Below are positions 47,500 to 60,262 of a DNA stretch of 64,000 bases, piece by piece. The stretch covers positions 11,137,023-11,201,022 of the forward strand of contig CM025856.1 of NCBI GenBank assembly GCA_003952965.2, written 5' to 3'. The position numbers and the translations under genes are program-made. The notes beneath the pieces were generated by a model. It saw only the letters and a program-made list of their open reading frames with translations. It was not told where the DNA came from and did no database searches. This DNA comes from Morella rubra. Lineage: Eukaryota > Streptophyta > Magnoliopsida > Fagales > Myricaceae. How positions within the stretch are numbered: the first letter of the stretch is position 1; every line of letters begins with the position of its first letter.

Positions 47500-48600
47500 A
47501 TATGTGTTGTGGTAGGCATTAGGGAAGGTGCGGTAGCAGTATTTTCTGGAGGTAAAGCGGTAAAGTGTGGTGAAGTGGAATCTGATGTGGGCATAGGTAA
47601 AGTGGAATCCGTATGTGGTAAAGGTGAAGTAAAGGTAACATGAGAAGGTGAGTGACTAGAGTCATGTGGCACCTCGGGTTGTGATGATGGAGATATAGGT
47701 TGAGAAATGTCAGGTGGTGGATATCATAAAAGGTCTGGCAGAGGCTGAGTAAAGACAAAAGAATGATGTGAAGATGAGGGAGTGCTCGACAGAAGTGGAA
47801 AAATATTTTCATGAAAGACAACATGATGAGAAATAATGATGCTGCGTGTATTGAGGTCCAGAAGCTTATACCCTTTAACTCCAAATGGATATCCAATGAA
47901 GACATATGCTCGGCTTCTTGTATCAAATTTCTTACGACCTTGGGATAGTGTGGAAGCAAAAGCTAAACATCCAAACACCTTAAGGTGGGTGTAAGAAGGT
48001 GGTTTGTAGAAATGAGTCTTAAAAAGAGATTTATTAGCAAGTAATGGTGTGGGAAGTCGATTTATGAGATACGTAGCTGTTATAATGCAATCGGTCCAAT
48101 ATTTTAAGGTAAGGCCGGATTGAAACCTAAGAGATCTAGCTACCCGTAAGAGGTGTTGATTTTTCTTTCCACTATACCATTCTGCTAAGGGGTTTCAACA
48201 TAAGTGCGTTGATGGATAATACCTTTTGCAGCATTAAAATCTAGAATAGAGAATTCTAGACCATTATCACCATGAATAATTTTAATCTTGGTATCAAACT
48301 GATTTTCAACCAATGCCACAAAAGCCTTGAGACAAGAACATGCATCAACTTTTCTTCTCAACATATAGGTCCAGGTACAACATGATAAGTCTTCAACAAA
48401 AGTCAAAAAAATATTGACTATCATCATAAGCCGTGACTGGACAAGGACCCCATATATCTATGCGGACCAATTCAAAAAGTGAAGAAGATATATGAGTGCT
48501 GTGAGAAAAAGGCAATTTCAGTTGCTTAGCTAGAGGACAAATAGTGCAGATAAAATCTGATGGAGAATTGGACAACATGACAGCATCATTAATGAGTTTC
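47500..48600 (-). mobile_element. copia integrase region
   Basis: Integrase phrases are visible on the minus strand: CPLAKQLKLPFSHS near 48530 (pre-integrase end) and IKIIHGDNGLEF near 48270 (catalytic core). MFGCLAFASTL and RAYVFIGYPFGVKGYKL lie near 47900 (C-terminal part). This region, placed before reverse transcriptase, identifies the element as copia. It is broken. Confidence 0.85.
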
Positions 48601-48812
48601 AGTAGAGAGGTGGCTAGATGTCCCAGGCGATAATGCCATATATTATACTCGGCAGTTTTGGAAATGGCAGATGTAGAATTTGTAGAAGAAAAAGTAAGAC
48701 AGTGCTAAGATAAGATGTTTGTGAGATCATCAGTCAAAATGTCTTTTGTCTGTAGGTAATACAGTCCATGAGTAACTTCACCCTTTCCAATCGACCTCCA
48801 ACATGCAAAGTC

Positions 48813-49229
48813 CTATATGAAACAAAAATTTGGGAAGAATATTAAATAGTAATTTATTTGTTCTGAAAGTTTTCGAGCAAAAAAAAGATTAAAGGTAAAA
48901 GATGAAACACAGAGAACGTTTTGTAAAAGTATATCATAATTAAGTTTAACTATCCCAATACGAGTGACAGAAACAGTCTCTCCATTTGGATGTCGAACAA
49001 AATAATGAACTTTAGAAGTAATTTTAGCGAAAAGAGTAGTGTCACAGAGCATGTGATCTGTGGCATCGGTATCAATAATCCAAGGAACTGTGTTGGATGT
49101 GTGTGAAAAATGTGCAGCAGATAAACTTATTGAAATACTAGACGTAGCTGGTGAGGATTTGGAAACAGTTTGAATGTGATTGGCTGAGTGAGGAATGGCC
49201 GAATGGTCCTTAGTTTTAAGCAATGTCAT
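48813..49229 (-). mobile_element. copia protease region
   Basis: The segment contains WIIDTDATDHM, the position of the copia aspartic protease, followed by a family-typical FVRHPNGETVSVTRIG stretch. It lies between the gag zinc knuckle and the integrase. Fossil. Confidence 0.75.
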
Positions 49230-49388
49230 AATTTCGTGATACTACCCTTTTGTTAAAGAGATAGGACCCTCACTGTCATCCTCAGATTCAGGTAAAGTCT
49301 GGCCAAGAACTTGATTCGCAAAGGAACCAGTGGGTTTATGCCTGCCGTGTAGCTTATGATCCGGCGGGTATCCATGCAATTTATAACA

Positions 49389-50320
49389 TCAGTCTTTAGT
49401 GTGTCCTGACATGTCATAATGTGAGCAGATAAGAGGTGCTGCATTTCCGGCTTTGAAGCAACTTTCAAGTACATGGCCAGGGATCCTACAGTGTGTACAG
49501 TACAGTTTATCCCTTTTAGAAGGTCCACTAGTCGCTTTGTTCCCAATTTTAAAAGTACCAGGTGCCTTCTTGCTGAATAAGGCCATTGTTTCAAGTCCTG
49601 TATTACCAAATAAAACACTCTTATGCTGCTCTTGTTGCTTAACATAAGAAAACACTTTATTCACGGTGGGTAAGGGTTCAATCATCATGATTTGATCCCT
49701 CATATTAGAGTAAGAGTCCTGTAAACCCATTAGAAATTTTATAACACAATCTCTTTGGTATCTCTCGGTTAAGGTTGCCAAATTACCACAACTACAAGCA
49801 GGAATAGACTCATAAACTGCAAGCCCATCCCATAATGTCTTCAATTTACCATAGTAGACACTTGTTGTATCATCACCTTGAGTCAGATTGTTCAGAGCTC
49901 TCTTGAGCTCATAGATCCTCGGGCCATTCTGTTGAGCAAAACACTCCCACAATTCACACCAAATCTCCCAAACGTCCTAACAAAGGCGACACTGGAACGA
50001 AGAGACATGGAGATGGAGTTTTGGAGCCATGATACAACCATATCATTGCACCTCTCCCAATTATCAAGAAGAGAATTACCTGCAGCGGGTTTGACAAGAG
50101 AGCAATTAATGAAATCCACTTTATTTTTTGCCCTAAATGCTCTCAACATAAATCGTGACCAGGTAGGATAATTTTCGGTAGTGAGTTGGTCGGCAACAAG
50201 AATAGTTCCTGGACTATCAGAAGCTTCAAAACAATATAGGTTATTGGGGTCAGTCATATTGGAGTATGGGATATTGGTTTTCAAGCTAACAACAACTTCT
50301 TCTTCGTTTGTGCCTGCCAT
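49389..50320 (-). mobile_element. copia gag region with zinc knuckle
   Basis: The start at 50320 lies 16 bp after the LTR. The N-terminus (NNLYCFEASDSPGTILVADQ, then TENYPTWSRFM) is the copia-type gag domain. A CCHC knuckle (CTHCRIPGHVLESC) follows near 49480. The gag is not intact. An identical region occurs at 59099-60030. Confidence 0.88.
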
Positions 50321-50324
50321 GGAT

Positions 50325-50336
50325 GCTTTGATACCA
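50325..50336 (-). other. Primer-binding site, tRNA-iMet type
   Basis: The minus strand reads TGGTATCAAAGC directly after the LTR's terminal CA. This is the usual plant copia primer-binding site, complementary to the 3' end of initiator tRNA-Met (TGGTATCAGAGC), with one difference. Confidence 0.85.
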
Positions 50337-50552
50337 TGTAAAGTTTGTAGAGAGAAAAACGATGGAGAAGAGAGTTGTGTAATGCTTTCGTATATTCAAT
50401 TAATTACCAATCGGTGAATCTGTACAGTATATAAAGAATAACAAATTCTAACAAACTTAGAAAAACCATAAAAGCCCTTTAACAAAATACAAATGGGACC
50501 ACACTATGTAACAAAAGGAATATTACAATTAACTGTATGAGCAACAGGTGCA
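50337..50552 (-). repeat. copia 5' LTR
   Basis: 216 bp, TG...CA, with a TATA-like 'TTTATATAC' on the minus strand near its middle, the likely promoter of the element when active. It is a gapless match to 44844-45059. Confidence 0.85.
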
Positions 50553-51841
50553 ATAGAAGATACGGTAGAAGGATCTAGAGCTGGTGACTGCTGATTGTGT
50601 ACATGCTGACTGTGCTTGACCGGCTCAGCATCTTCATGCTGTGAGAACCTACTCTAGACAAGGTTTGTAGGCACCTCTGACACGCCTATGACATGCCATG
50701 GCACGAACCATGACACGCCCAGCAGCACAATAGTATGTCCCATAGCATTGCCAACAACTGAGAGTGGCCCCCACATAAGCCTCGGCATGGCTTAGGATGA
50801 GCCTATAATGAGATGATGCTGGAAGACTCGGGAGGAGTTAAGGAGTACAATGATGGCACCACCACATGGCCTCTAACCACAGCAGTGCATAAGGAGTTGA
50901 TTCGAGGAGGTTCCCACGGCATAGTGAAAAAGATTGGTAGCACCACCACACAGCCACCAAACGCGGCAACGCATGGCGGAGCACATGGGAAGTTGATCTC
51001 AAAAAAGTCAGAAGGCCTTGAGGATCATTTTAATGTCACCACCCCACAAGGTGGCGGCCATCACAAGCAGCTTGGAGGGGACATATAGGGTAAATAGCAT
51101 GTGTGATCCCTATATGATTAAGTCAATTCAGAATACAATCTTGGCCCTATTTTGGAAGATTGGATCCTTGATTGACATTAGAGATTTCTCATGTGTCAAA
51201 TAAGGTTAAATCAGTTTATTGAATAGAAAGTCTCCAATGGAGCTTTTTAACCTTTATGCCTTTATCTTTGGTATTCGAGGTTAGGCCTAACACTTGGGCT
51301 AGCCGGTTAGGCCTGACACTTTAGTCTCATGTTAGACCTTAGCTTGGACGTGGTTCTTTCAAGCTAGAGGGCAATCGATGATTGGGGTTAAGCCTAACGC
51401 TTGGGCTAGTGGCTTAAGCCACTAGAGGAGCTTTGTTGTCTTTGGCGGCATCTTTCCACAATCGAGTTCTAGGTTCAATTAGGGTGTTAGCCCATTTGAG
51501 CTTAGGGTTGCATATCCTCGGATTCTAAGTTTGGCTAGGGTGTTAGCTCATTCAAGCTTAGGCTTGCTTATCCATCTATTCTTTCACTTTCTCAACCATC
51601 CATATTTCTTTAATTTCATCTTTCTTTTCTTTTCTTTTGATTCGATACTCAACTATATTGCTCTTGAGTTCCTCACTGGGTCAGCCAAAGAGTATCAACT
51701 TAAGACGTGCTAAACACGAGTGCTCACAACTCGTACTTGTGAGAGAGATAGGCATTAGTTAGAGTCCTAAACCGAGGTCCCTATCAATACCTCAGGCAGA
51801 AGTCAAAAGCAGAAGCAATTGAGAAAAAAAAAAAAAAAAAA
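50553..51841. other. Poly-A-ended segment, possibly retroposed
   Basis: About 1.27 kb of moderate GC content, unlike the AT-rich neighbourhood, ending in ~20 A at 51822-51841. It contains short internal repeats ('ttaggcctaacacttgggct', 'ttaagcctaacgcttgggct' and 'gggtgttagc-cattcaagctta'). Short ORFs are present but no domain is recognised. A poly-A end on the plus strand suggests a LINE- or SINE-like or cDNA insertion, but no target-site duplication was found. It may instead be an LTR-derived fragment. Confidence 0.35.
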
Positions 51842-54305
51842 TCAGGCATAGGTTACAGAGAGATCCCTTCCCCATAAAAGCACATCTATGTGGTTGGCAT
51901 ACCCTTGAAGATAGTATGAAAGCCAAAGCTTAAGAAGATATATCAAGCTGAATGCAATTAGAGAAGTAGGTTGCACTTTCCTATTCCATCTGTTTTAACG
52001 TACAAACAAGACATCAAGTGACTTATTGATATTAATCCTCTCCACCATCCAATCAATCAATAGAGTACACCCAAAAATCAACCCTTCTACAATACAATCA
52101 CTCTTCCACTCCAACAATTTAAAATAGCAAACGAAACCGGGAAAAAAAGAAAGAAAAGCTCCAAACTGACAAAAAGATACGGGGAAAATACACTCTGACT
52201 GTATGTATACATGTTAGATGCAATGAAAAAAAAAAAAGACGTGTTTCGTAGTAAAATAGACCCCAGAAAGAGGGGAATAACCTAAGGAGACTCGCGGCTT
52301 ATTCCTGAGAGAAAGACAAGCAGGTAACACTGTACACTCTAGAGCCAGTATTCAGTAATGGGGTTTGCAAGAAACAAATTGACTTGCACTCCATGGAGCA
52401 TCAACATGGCTTTTCCTGCATGTACAATACTTCATGTAAACAGCATGTGGAAGTTATGGGCTTACATTAAGGAACACATGTACAAGACAGAAATCATATA
52501 TTCCATCAAGCATTTTATGACAGATGAAAAACATGGTACGCACTAAATTAAGGAATGAGTGTTTAAGACAGAAATTGCAAATTCCATGGAACAAATTAAT
52601 GACAAATAAAAACATGAAGACATTTTGACGCACAGAAACATGTGTGAAGACTGCATCCTGCCATTAACCACCCCGCCGTAATATATCACAATAACCTTTT
52701 GTGGTAAAAAATCGAATAAGACCACCTCCATCAATCAAGATTCCATGACAAGAAAAGATGCTATTGACCAGATGAGATTTCCCCAATGCCGCCAAAAGTT
52801 AACTTCGGTGGAATTGAGTGTAGGAAGAATAAAAGAATAGGACTCAAGGTATCACATCTAATTCAACCTTATACATTTGTAAACGGTGTTTAACTTGGAC
52901 TATAGTTCCAAATACAAGGCTTTAACATTTTAGTTAATTGATTTGTTTTGAAACAAATTTGTATTCCCTTTATCATCCTTTTATATATCTTCAGCAAACA
53001 GAACCATATAAGGACACGCAAACTAAAATACGAACAAGCAACCATGCTTGGCACTCCACCTGGCAACACCAAAAACCTTCTACAACTTCTGCATCAGTGG
53101 GTAACTGTCAAACTGCGTGTTTATAACAGAACAAGGAAACTCCGTTGCTCTCCAAGCTGCAACTCAGTCCACCTTATGTGGAAAATTTCTCTAGAGATGA
53201 CATCTATAGACATATAAAACCTTAAGCTTTCATATATGGCTCTGCAAGTCCTCGTTCCGCTAGGTTTCAAATGCCAATCGAATCCACCCTCAAATGTGTT
53301 GCAGCTAACTCTTAGAATAGAAAAACAAAGCCAATTTTGCACAACATATTCTTCTCAGTCTGAAATTCCACTACCAGTACAGGTATCTAATTTCAATTTT
53401 TTTTTTTTTACTAACAGGCTCTTATTTATCATGCTTGACATAGCTGCAGTTTGGATCTATGACTGTCTCTCACAAAAATTCAACCAACATTTGGCTTTAG
53501 TCCTTCTCCTGTCCCCCTAGCACCTCCAAATGAGCCAGATCACTACTTATTGGCAGAGAAAAACTTCCTTCCTTGTCCACATAGGTGCCACTCTCGCAGA
53601 TATATTTCTCTATTTAACTTGCTACTCATCCACAAAGCATTCTGCACCATATACCACAGCAGATCTCAGAGACTCTCACAAAATTGTCCCATAAAAATGA
53701 GCATTACTTGAGCATGGACATTCGCAAGATGTTACTTGAGCACACAACACTCAAGGAGCACTTCTCCAGTTCCACATTCCCACTTCTTCACCTATCACGT
53801 TTGACATCCAATCCCAAAATGAATAAAAAATGACATAAAAAGAGTCTGCAAGAAGCTATACTTGTGCCTGTAGCTTTATCTAAACTTATCAGCTTATCCA
53901 AAAATTATTATCGATGCAAAATATGGAGAAACCGTACTCATCCACCCATGGTATGGAGTGAATTTGACTTGCTAACCTAAGCTTCTGAAACTAGACTATC
54001 TTCACCTCATAATCACGCCAGTAACATTCATTGCACTTGGTTATTCCAAATTATTTATGATTCATAATAATAATGCATAATTGTTGATTTAGTGAAAATT
54101 CTCCCCTAAATTACTGATGGATAATGGGCAAGGCGGGTAAAGTGCCACATTTTATTAAAACCTGTTCTTAGTGTGTGCATGTTTTGATTGTAAACTTCAA
54201 GGGACCCTAACAAGATAAACCTCAAGTAAAGTGACCTTTTGAAACCAGATGTTGGCAACTCAAACTAGACGAAAACCACAGGTGGAAAATTTCCCTTAAA
54301 ACATA
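51842..54305. other. Non-coding DNA, no gene seen
   Basis: Moderate AT content, with short ORFs of up to about 94 codons that match no family I know. The sequence is not obviously repetitive in itself but is present again at 61551-64000. It could be intronic or UTR sequence of a gene lying outside, for which there is no direct support. Confidence 0.4.
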
Positions 54306-54527
54306 GGCTATGTTTGGCTAATTTCAAAAAAATTTCAAAAATTTTCCACAATTACTTTTTCATCAATTCCAATACTTTCTACAAACTTCAATAACTTTTT
54401 ACAAACTCCAACAACTTTTAGCAACAATTTTCACCAATCCCAAGAGAATTTAACACTATTTCCAACAAAAAAAAATTTATCTTAATCATTACACAAAAAA
54501 ATGTTTTCAAACCAAACCAAAATAGCC
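54306..54527. mobile_element. MITE candidate, Tourist-like
   Basis: A 222-bp AT-rich element. It begins 'ggctatgtttggctaattt' and ends 'caaaccaaaccaaaatagcc', which are imperfect inverted repeats of each other. The GGC-ATGTTTGG type of end is common in plant PIF/Harbinger MITEs. 'ata' flanks both sides and may be the target-site duplication. It lies just beyond the part of the duplication visible in the second copy. Confidence 0.55.
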
Positions 54528-54664
54528 ATAATTTTCATACACACATGAACAGAAGTAAATTTACATATAAATTCATAGAACCTACCTAAATTTACAAGAA
54601 TTTTATTAATAAGGTGAATATAAATTGATAGGTGAATCAGTTTACTCTGCAGGAAATATGTTGT

Positions 54665-54960
54665 GTCCTTGAAGTCTGGCCACCTTAGTACCAGCAACTG
54701 GAAAAAAATAGACGCTTTTACAACAAAAATTTGTACACGTAAAAAGAAATAGGGGTTTGACCATAGAATATATAAAAAGAAGTAAAGTTAGATAGTTGCA
54801 CTAGGAAAAATTAGGTCCTTGAAGTCTGGCCACCTCAGTACCAGCAACTGCCAAAAAGAGACTTTTACTGCAAAAAATCATACATGTGAAAGGAGATGTG
54901 TGTTTAGACATGGATTAGATAAACAGGAAGTAGGAGTTAGACAGCTGCACTATGTTTACA
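54665..54960. repeat. 150-bp direct tandem duplication
   Basis: 'gtccttgaagtctggccacc' starts at 54665 and again at 54815. Both are followed by 'agtaccagcaactg' and, later, by 'ttag---agttgcacta' or 'ttagacagctgcacta'. The units differ at many places, so the duplication is fairly old. Confidence 0.85.
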
Positions 54961-56243
54961 CCCATAATTATAACTCACTTCTCAAGTGTTATGCGTTCTG
55001 CAATGTTATACATGCAAAGCAATGTAGTACACAAGTTTGGCTAAGCCCCGTGATCCAAAGCCAGTCCATGGATTTGTGGAGGATTCTCTTAAGAGAAGCC
55101 ATATGACATGCTGTTAAATCTGTGTCCCAAAGAAACAAGTAGGTTTACCAACCCATCCCACATCTGAAATGGATTTGCACATAATCTTTGCAGAATTTTA
55201 TGTCATGCAGATGATTTAAAATGTAAACGTGCATCTATTTATATCTTATGCCTCACTTGAGATTCTCAAATAATGGGTGTTACAATTCTTAATGCATCAC
55301 ACACCACAATATAGCCCTTAGAAAATACAGGTGTCCATGCCAATTACTCAAAATGCTACAGTTTTTAACCTGTGAATTATAAACTTTCTAAAGTAGCATT
55401 CATTCTACACACATCTTTGGCAAGATTTTCTTTTTGTGAGGTTGTTCCTTACCTAGGGAAGTTCAAAAAAGAGACACCTGCACTTTTTGACTTTTTTGTT
55501 TTAAGACCTGAGTTCTCATTCTGATAAACTTAGGACCTTTTTTTGCATATGAAATGGAATTCAAGACACTAGTCCTTACTATTAATAAGTGATCAAAAAT
55601 GTAGACAGTGGAGACACCTTAGACAACAGGTCTTTCATATATATATGAAAATAATCTAACGAAAATACTGAGTCATAGGAAGGCTTGGGATCCCTTTTCG
55701 GCGCAACTCTTGTGGTGGAGGGGAGGGAAGGGGATGCTCACAGCTCAACCACATCTAGTGGCTCAGTAGAATGGAAGCGCAAGGATGGGGAATCCGCCTA
55801 ACACCTTGTGAGCTGAAGGATTATGCAGGAGTAGAGTGCGGCTCCTCCTCATGGATGGAGGTGCACCGTAGGGGATCACCCCACTCTACACCTCCATTGT
55901 GCAAGTGGAGATGAAGAGTATTCCTTCGCCCCATACTCTACCTGTATGGTGACGAAGTGAGTTAGGGTAGGGAGTGGACGTTTTCCTATCTGGCGCCTTA
56001 GTTTTCCTTTCTTTTTTTGGATAATGTTATAGTACGCCCCCTAATCATAGGTCAAAATCCATCTTTCCCCCCTAAGTTTCAAAATGACGATTTACGCCCC
56101 TAATTTTTCAAACATGATCAATTCTTGTCCTTTATTTGAAATGACCGTTAAACCACATAAAAATGACCACCTCAAAGACAAAATTACAAAAAAATATTTT
56201 AAACAATTCATTAAAAAATAAAATTGATATATAAATAAAAAAA
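54961..56243. other. Intergenic DNA up to the second gap
   Basis: No gene is recognised. A GC-richer block at about 55680-56000, with several 'ggag' and 'ctccac' phrases, stands out but matches nothing I know. At 56025-56170 there is a plant repeat of the 'acgccccctaat ... aaaatgacgatttacgcccc' type, related in style to 43494-43650. Confidence 0.45.
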
Positions 56244-56343
56244 NNNNNNNNNNNNNNNNNNNNNNNNNNNNNNNNNNNNNNNNNNNNNNNNNNNNNNNNN
56301 NNNNNNNNNNNNNNNNNNNNNNNNNNNNNNNNNNNNNNNNNNN
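56244..56343. other. Assembly gap, 100 N
   Basis: Exactly 100 N, a size often used as a placeholder when two contigs are joined. The right side starts inside the copia reverse-transcriptase region at a point equivalent to 46635, which is within the 730-bp internal tandem duplication of the first copy. The left side is unrelated DNA. Confidence 0.99.
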
Positions 56344-59300
56344 ATTCAGTAGTCAAGAAAAGTTGCAAATCAGCAAGAGAAGAAAGATGGGATCCAACAA
56401 CAATAATATCATCAACGTATACGAGCAAAGCCCTAAACATGTTGCCAGTAGAGAGAGTAAACAAACTATAATCTGATTTAGATTGCACAAACCCAAACCG
56501 AATGAGAGTAGAGAAGAACTTGGAGTACCACTGATGGGAGGCTTGCTTGAGGCCATAAAGGCTTTTTTGCAATTGGCAGACTTAATGAGGAAGACAAACT
56601 GAATAACCCAAGGGACGTGTCATATACACTTTTTCATCTAGGGTGCCATGTAAAAAGGCATTATGGGCATCAAACTGTCGAAGAAACCAACCATTAACAG
56701 CAGTCACAGCAAGTAAACAACGAACGGTCACCAATTTTGCAACCGGAGAAAAAGTCTCGTGATAATCTATTCCTTCACGCTGAGTGTACCCTTTCGCCAC
56801 TAATCTGGCCTTGTATCGCTCGATGCTACTATCAGAGTTGTATTTGATTTTGTAGGCCCACCGACAACCAATTGGTTCTTTGCCAGGAGGAAGGTCAATT
56901 AATGTCCAAATCTTGTTTAACTCCAGGGCAGCTAATTCCGAAGACATAACATTGCGCCACTTAGGATCATGGACAGCTTCATGGTAAAAGTTAGGTTCAA
57001 TATTGGATGAAATGGAAGAAGTAAAAACTCTAAATGAAGGAGATAATCGATCATAAGAAAGAACATGTGAAAGAGGAAAATGATTATTATATATGCACGC
57101 CCGAGAGGAAGAAAAGGAACTAAGGAAGTTACACACGGTTTATTGGCAAAGAAAATATTTTAGGAATTGAGGAGCAGATTTGGTTCAGCTAGAACGACGT
57201 AGAGGTAGAATATGTGTTGTGGTAGGCATTAGGGAAGGTGCGGTAGCAGTATTTTCTGGAGGTAAAGCGGTAAAGTGTGGTGAAGTGGAATCTGATGTGG
57301 GCATAGGTAAAGTGGAATCCGTATGTGGTAAAGGTGAAGTAAAGGTAACATGAGAAGGTGAGTGACTAGAGTCATGTGGCACTTCGGGTTGTGATGATGG
57401 AGATATAGGTTGAGAAATGTCAGGTGGTGGATATCATAAAAGGTCTGGCAGAGGCTGAGTAAAGACAAAAGAATGATGTGAAGATGAGGGAGTGCTCGAC
57501 AGAAGTGGAAAAATATTTTCATGAAAGACAACATGATGAGAAATAATGATGCTGCGTGTATTGAGGTCCAGAAGCTTATACCCTTTAACTCCAAATGGAT
57601 ATCCAATGAAGACATATGCTCGGCTTCTTGTATCAAATTTCTTACGACCTTGGGATAGTGTGGAAGCAAAAGCTAAACATCCAAACACCTTAAGGTGGGT
57701 GTAAGAAGGTGGTTTGTAGAAATGAGTCTTAAAAAGAGATTTATTAGCAAGTAATGGTGTGGGAAGTCGATTTATGAGATACGTAGCTGTTATAATGCAA
57801 TCGGTCCAATATTTTAAGGTAAGGCCGGATTGAAACCTAAGAGATCTAGCTACCCGTAAGAGGTGTTGATTTTTCTTTCCACTATACCATTCTGCTAAGG
57901 GGTTTCAACATAAGTGCGTTGATGGATAATACCTTTTGCAGCATTAAAATCTAGAATAGAGAATTCTAGACCATTATCACCATGAATAATTTTAATCTTG
58001 GTATCAAACTGATTTTCAACCAATGCCACAAAAGCCTTGAGACAAGAACATGCATCAACTTTTCTTCTCAACATATAGGTCCAGGTACAACATGATAAGT
58101 CTTCAACAAGAGTCAAAAAAATATTGACTATCATCATAAGCCGTGACTGGACAAGGACCCCATATATCTATGCGGACCAATTCAAAAAGTGAAGAAGATA
58201 TATGAGTGCTGTGAGAAAAAGGCAATTTCAGTTGCTTAGCTAGAGGACAAATAGTGCAGATAAAATCTGATGGAGAATTGGACAACATGACAGCATCATT
58301 AATGAGTTTCAGTAGAGAGGTGGCTAGATGTCCCAGGCGATAATGCCATATATTATACTCGGCAGTTTTGGAAATGGCAGATGTAGAATTTGTAGAAGAA
58401 AAAGTAAGACAGTGCTAAGATAAGATGTTTGTGAGATCATCAGTCAAAATGTCTTTTGTCTGTAGGTAATACAGTCCATGAGTAACTTCACCCTTTCCAA
58501 TCGACCTCCAACATGCAAAGTCCTATATGAAACAAAAATTTGGGAAGAATATTAAATAGTAATTTATTTGTTCTGAAAGTTTTCGAGCAAAAAAAAGATT
58601 AAAGGTAAAAGATGAAACACAGAGAACGTTTTGTAAAAGTATATCATAATTAAGTTTAACTATCCCAATACGAGTGACAGAAACAGTCTCTCCATTTGGA
58701 TGTCGAACAAAATAATGAACTTTAGAAGTAATTTTAGCGAAAAGAGTAGTGTCACAGAGCATGTGATCTGTGGCATCGGTATCAATAATCCAAGGAACTG
58801 TGTTGGATGTGTGTGAAAAATGTGCAGCAGATAAACTTATTGAAATACTAGACGTAGCTGGTGAGGATTTGGAAACAGTTTGAATGTGATTGGCTGAGTG
58901 AGGAATGGCCGAATGGTCCTTAGTTTTAAGCAATGTCATAATTTCGTGATACTACCCTTTTGTTAAAGAGATAGGACCCTCACTGTCATCCTCAGATTCA
59001 GGTAAAGTCTGGCCAAGAACTTGATTCGCAAAGGAACCAGTGGGTTTATGCCTGCCGTGTAGCTTATGATCCGGCGGGTATCCATGCAATTTATAACATC
59101 AGTCTTTAGTGTGTCCTGACATGTCATAATGTGAGCAGATAAGAGGTGCTGCATTTCCGGCTTTGAAGCAACTTTCAAGTACATGGCCAGGGATCCTACA
59201 GTGTGTACAGTACAGTTTATCCCTTTTAGAAGGTCCACTAGTCGCTTTGTTCCCAATTTTAAAAGTACCAGGTGCCTTCTTGCTGAATAAGGCCATTGTT

Positions 59301-60262
59301 TCAAGTCCTGTATTACCAAATAAAACACTCTTATGCTGCTCTTGTTGCTTAACATAAGAAAACACTTTATTCACGGTGGGTAAGGGTTCAATCATCATGA
59401 TTTGATCCCTCATATTAGAGTAAGAGTCCTGTAAACCCATTAGAAATTTTATAACACAATCTCTTTGGTATCTCTCGGTTAAGGTTGCCAAATTACCACA
59501 ACTACAAGCAGGAATAGACTCATAAACTGCAAGCCCATCCCATAATGTCTTCAATTTACCATAGTAGACACTTGTTGTATCATCACCTTGAGTCAGATTG
59601 TTCAGAGCTCTCTTGAGCTCATAGATCCTCGGGCCATTCTGTTGAGCAAAACACTCCCACAATTCACACCAAATCTCCCAAACGTCCTAACAAAGGCGAC
59701 ACTGGAACGAAGAGACATGGAGATGGAGTTTTGGAGCCATGATACAACCATATCATTGCACCTCTCCCAATTATCAAGAAGAGAATTACCTGCAGCGGGT
59801 TTGACAAGAGAGCAATTAATGAAATCCACTTTATTTTTTGCCCTAAATGCTCTCAACATAAATCGTGACCAGGTAGGATAATTTTCGGTAGTGAGTTGGT
59901 CGGCAACAAGAATAGTTCCTGGACTATCAGAAGCTTCAAAACAATATAGGTTATTGGGGTCAGTCATATTGGAGTATGGGATATTGGTTTTCAAGCTAAC
60001 AACAACTTCTTCTTCGTTTGTGCCTGCCATGGATGCTTTGATACCATGTAAAGTTTGTAGAGAGAAAAACGATGGAGAAGAGAGTTGTGTAATGCTTTCG
60101 TATATTCAATTAATTACCAATCGGTGAATCTGTACAGTATATAAAGAATAACAAATTCTAACAAACTTAGAAAAACCATAAAAGCCCTTTAACAAAATAC
60201 AAATGGGACCACACTATGTAACAAAAGGAATATTACAATTAACTGTATGAGCAACAGGTGCA
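56344..60262 (-). mobile_element. Ty1/copia element, second copy, cut by the gap
   Basis: A fossil that duplicates 46635-50552 almost base for base: reverse transcriptase (part), integrase, protease, gag, primer-binding site and 5' LTR. The RNase H end and 3' LTR are missing at the gap. Its breaks are shared with the first copy, so it arose by duplication of the locus and not by a new transposition. Confidence 0.92.
60047..60262 (-). repeat. copia 5' LTR of the second copy
   Basis: Identical by eye to 50337-50552. The primer-binding site lies beside it at 60035-60046. No partner LTR is present on this side of the gap. Confidence 0.88.

Larger units (their letters stand above)
44844..50552 (-). 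mobile_element. Ty1/copia LTR retrotransposon, broken, with both LTRs
   Basis: A fossil of ~5.7 kb reading right to left. Parts in order: 5' LTR (50337-50552), a primer-binding site matching initiator tRNA-Met, gag with a zinc knuckle, protease region, integrase, reverse transcriptase and RNase H, and 3' LTR (44844-45059). The order integrase before reverse transcriptase defines Ty1/copia. The LTRs differ at about 18 of 216 positions by hand count, which suggests insertion millions of years ago. Coding is broken in many places (roughly ten or more). It has a ~730-bp internal tandem duplication. No matching target-site duplication is seen at its ends. Confidence 0.92.
46635..54283. repeat. Large duplication, first copy
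   Basis: This ~7.65 kb matches 56344-64000 in the same orientation at an offset of 9709-9717 bases. Within the copia part only a handful of differences are visible in ~3.9 kb. Beyond it there are scattered substitutions and two concentrated patches (51575-51620 and 51838-51905). The second copy runs off the window end, so the true length is greater. Confidence 0.95.

Noticed and set aside
44844-50552. Recent, active copia insertion
   Set aside because: The LTRs differ by about 8%, the coding parts are broken, and no target-site duplication is seen. The element is an old fossil.
52358-53520. Several ORFs of 60-94 codons
   Set aside because: No family similarity, no splice or start context, and overlapping frames on both strands. 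Their repetition at 62075-63240 only reflects the large duplication.
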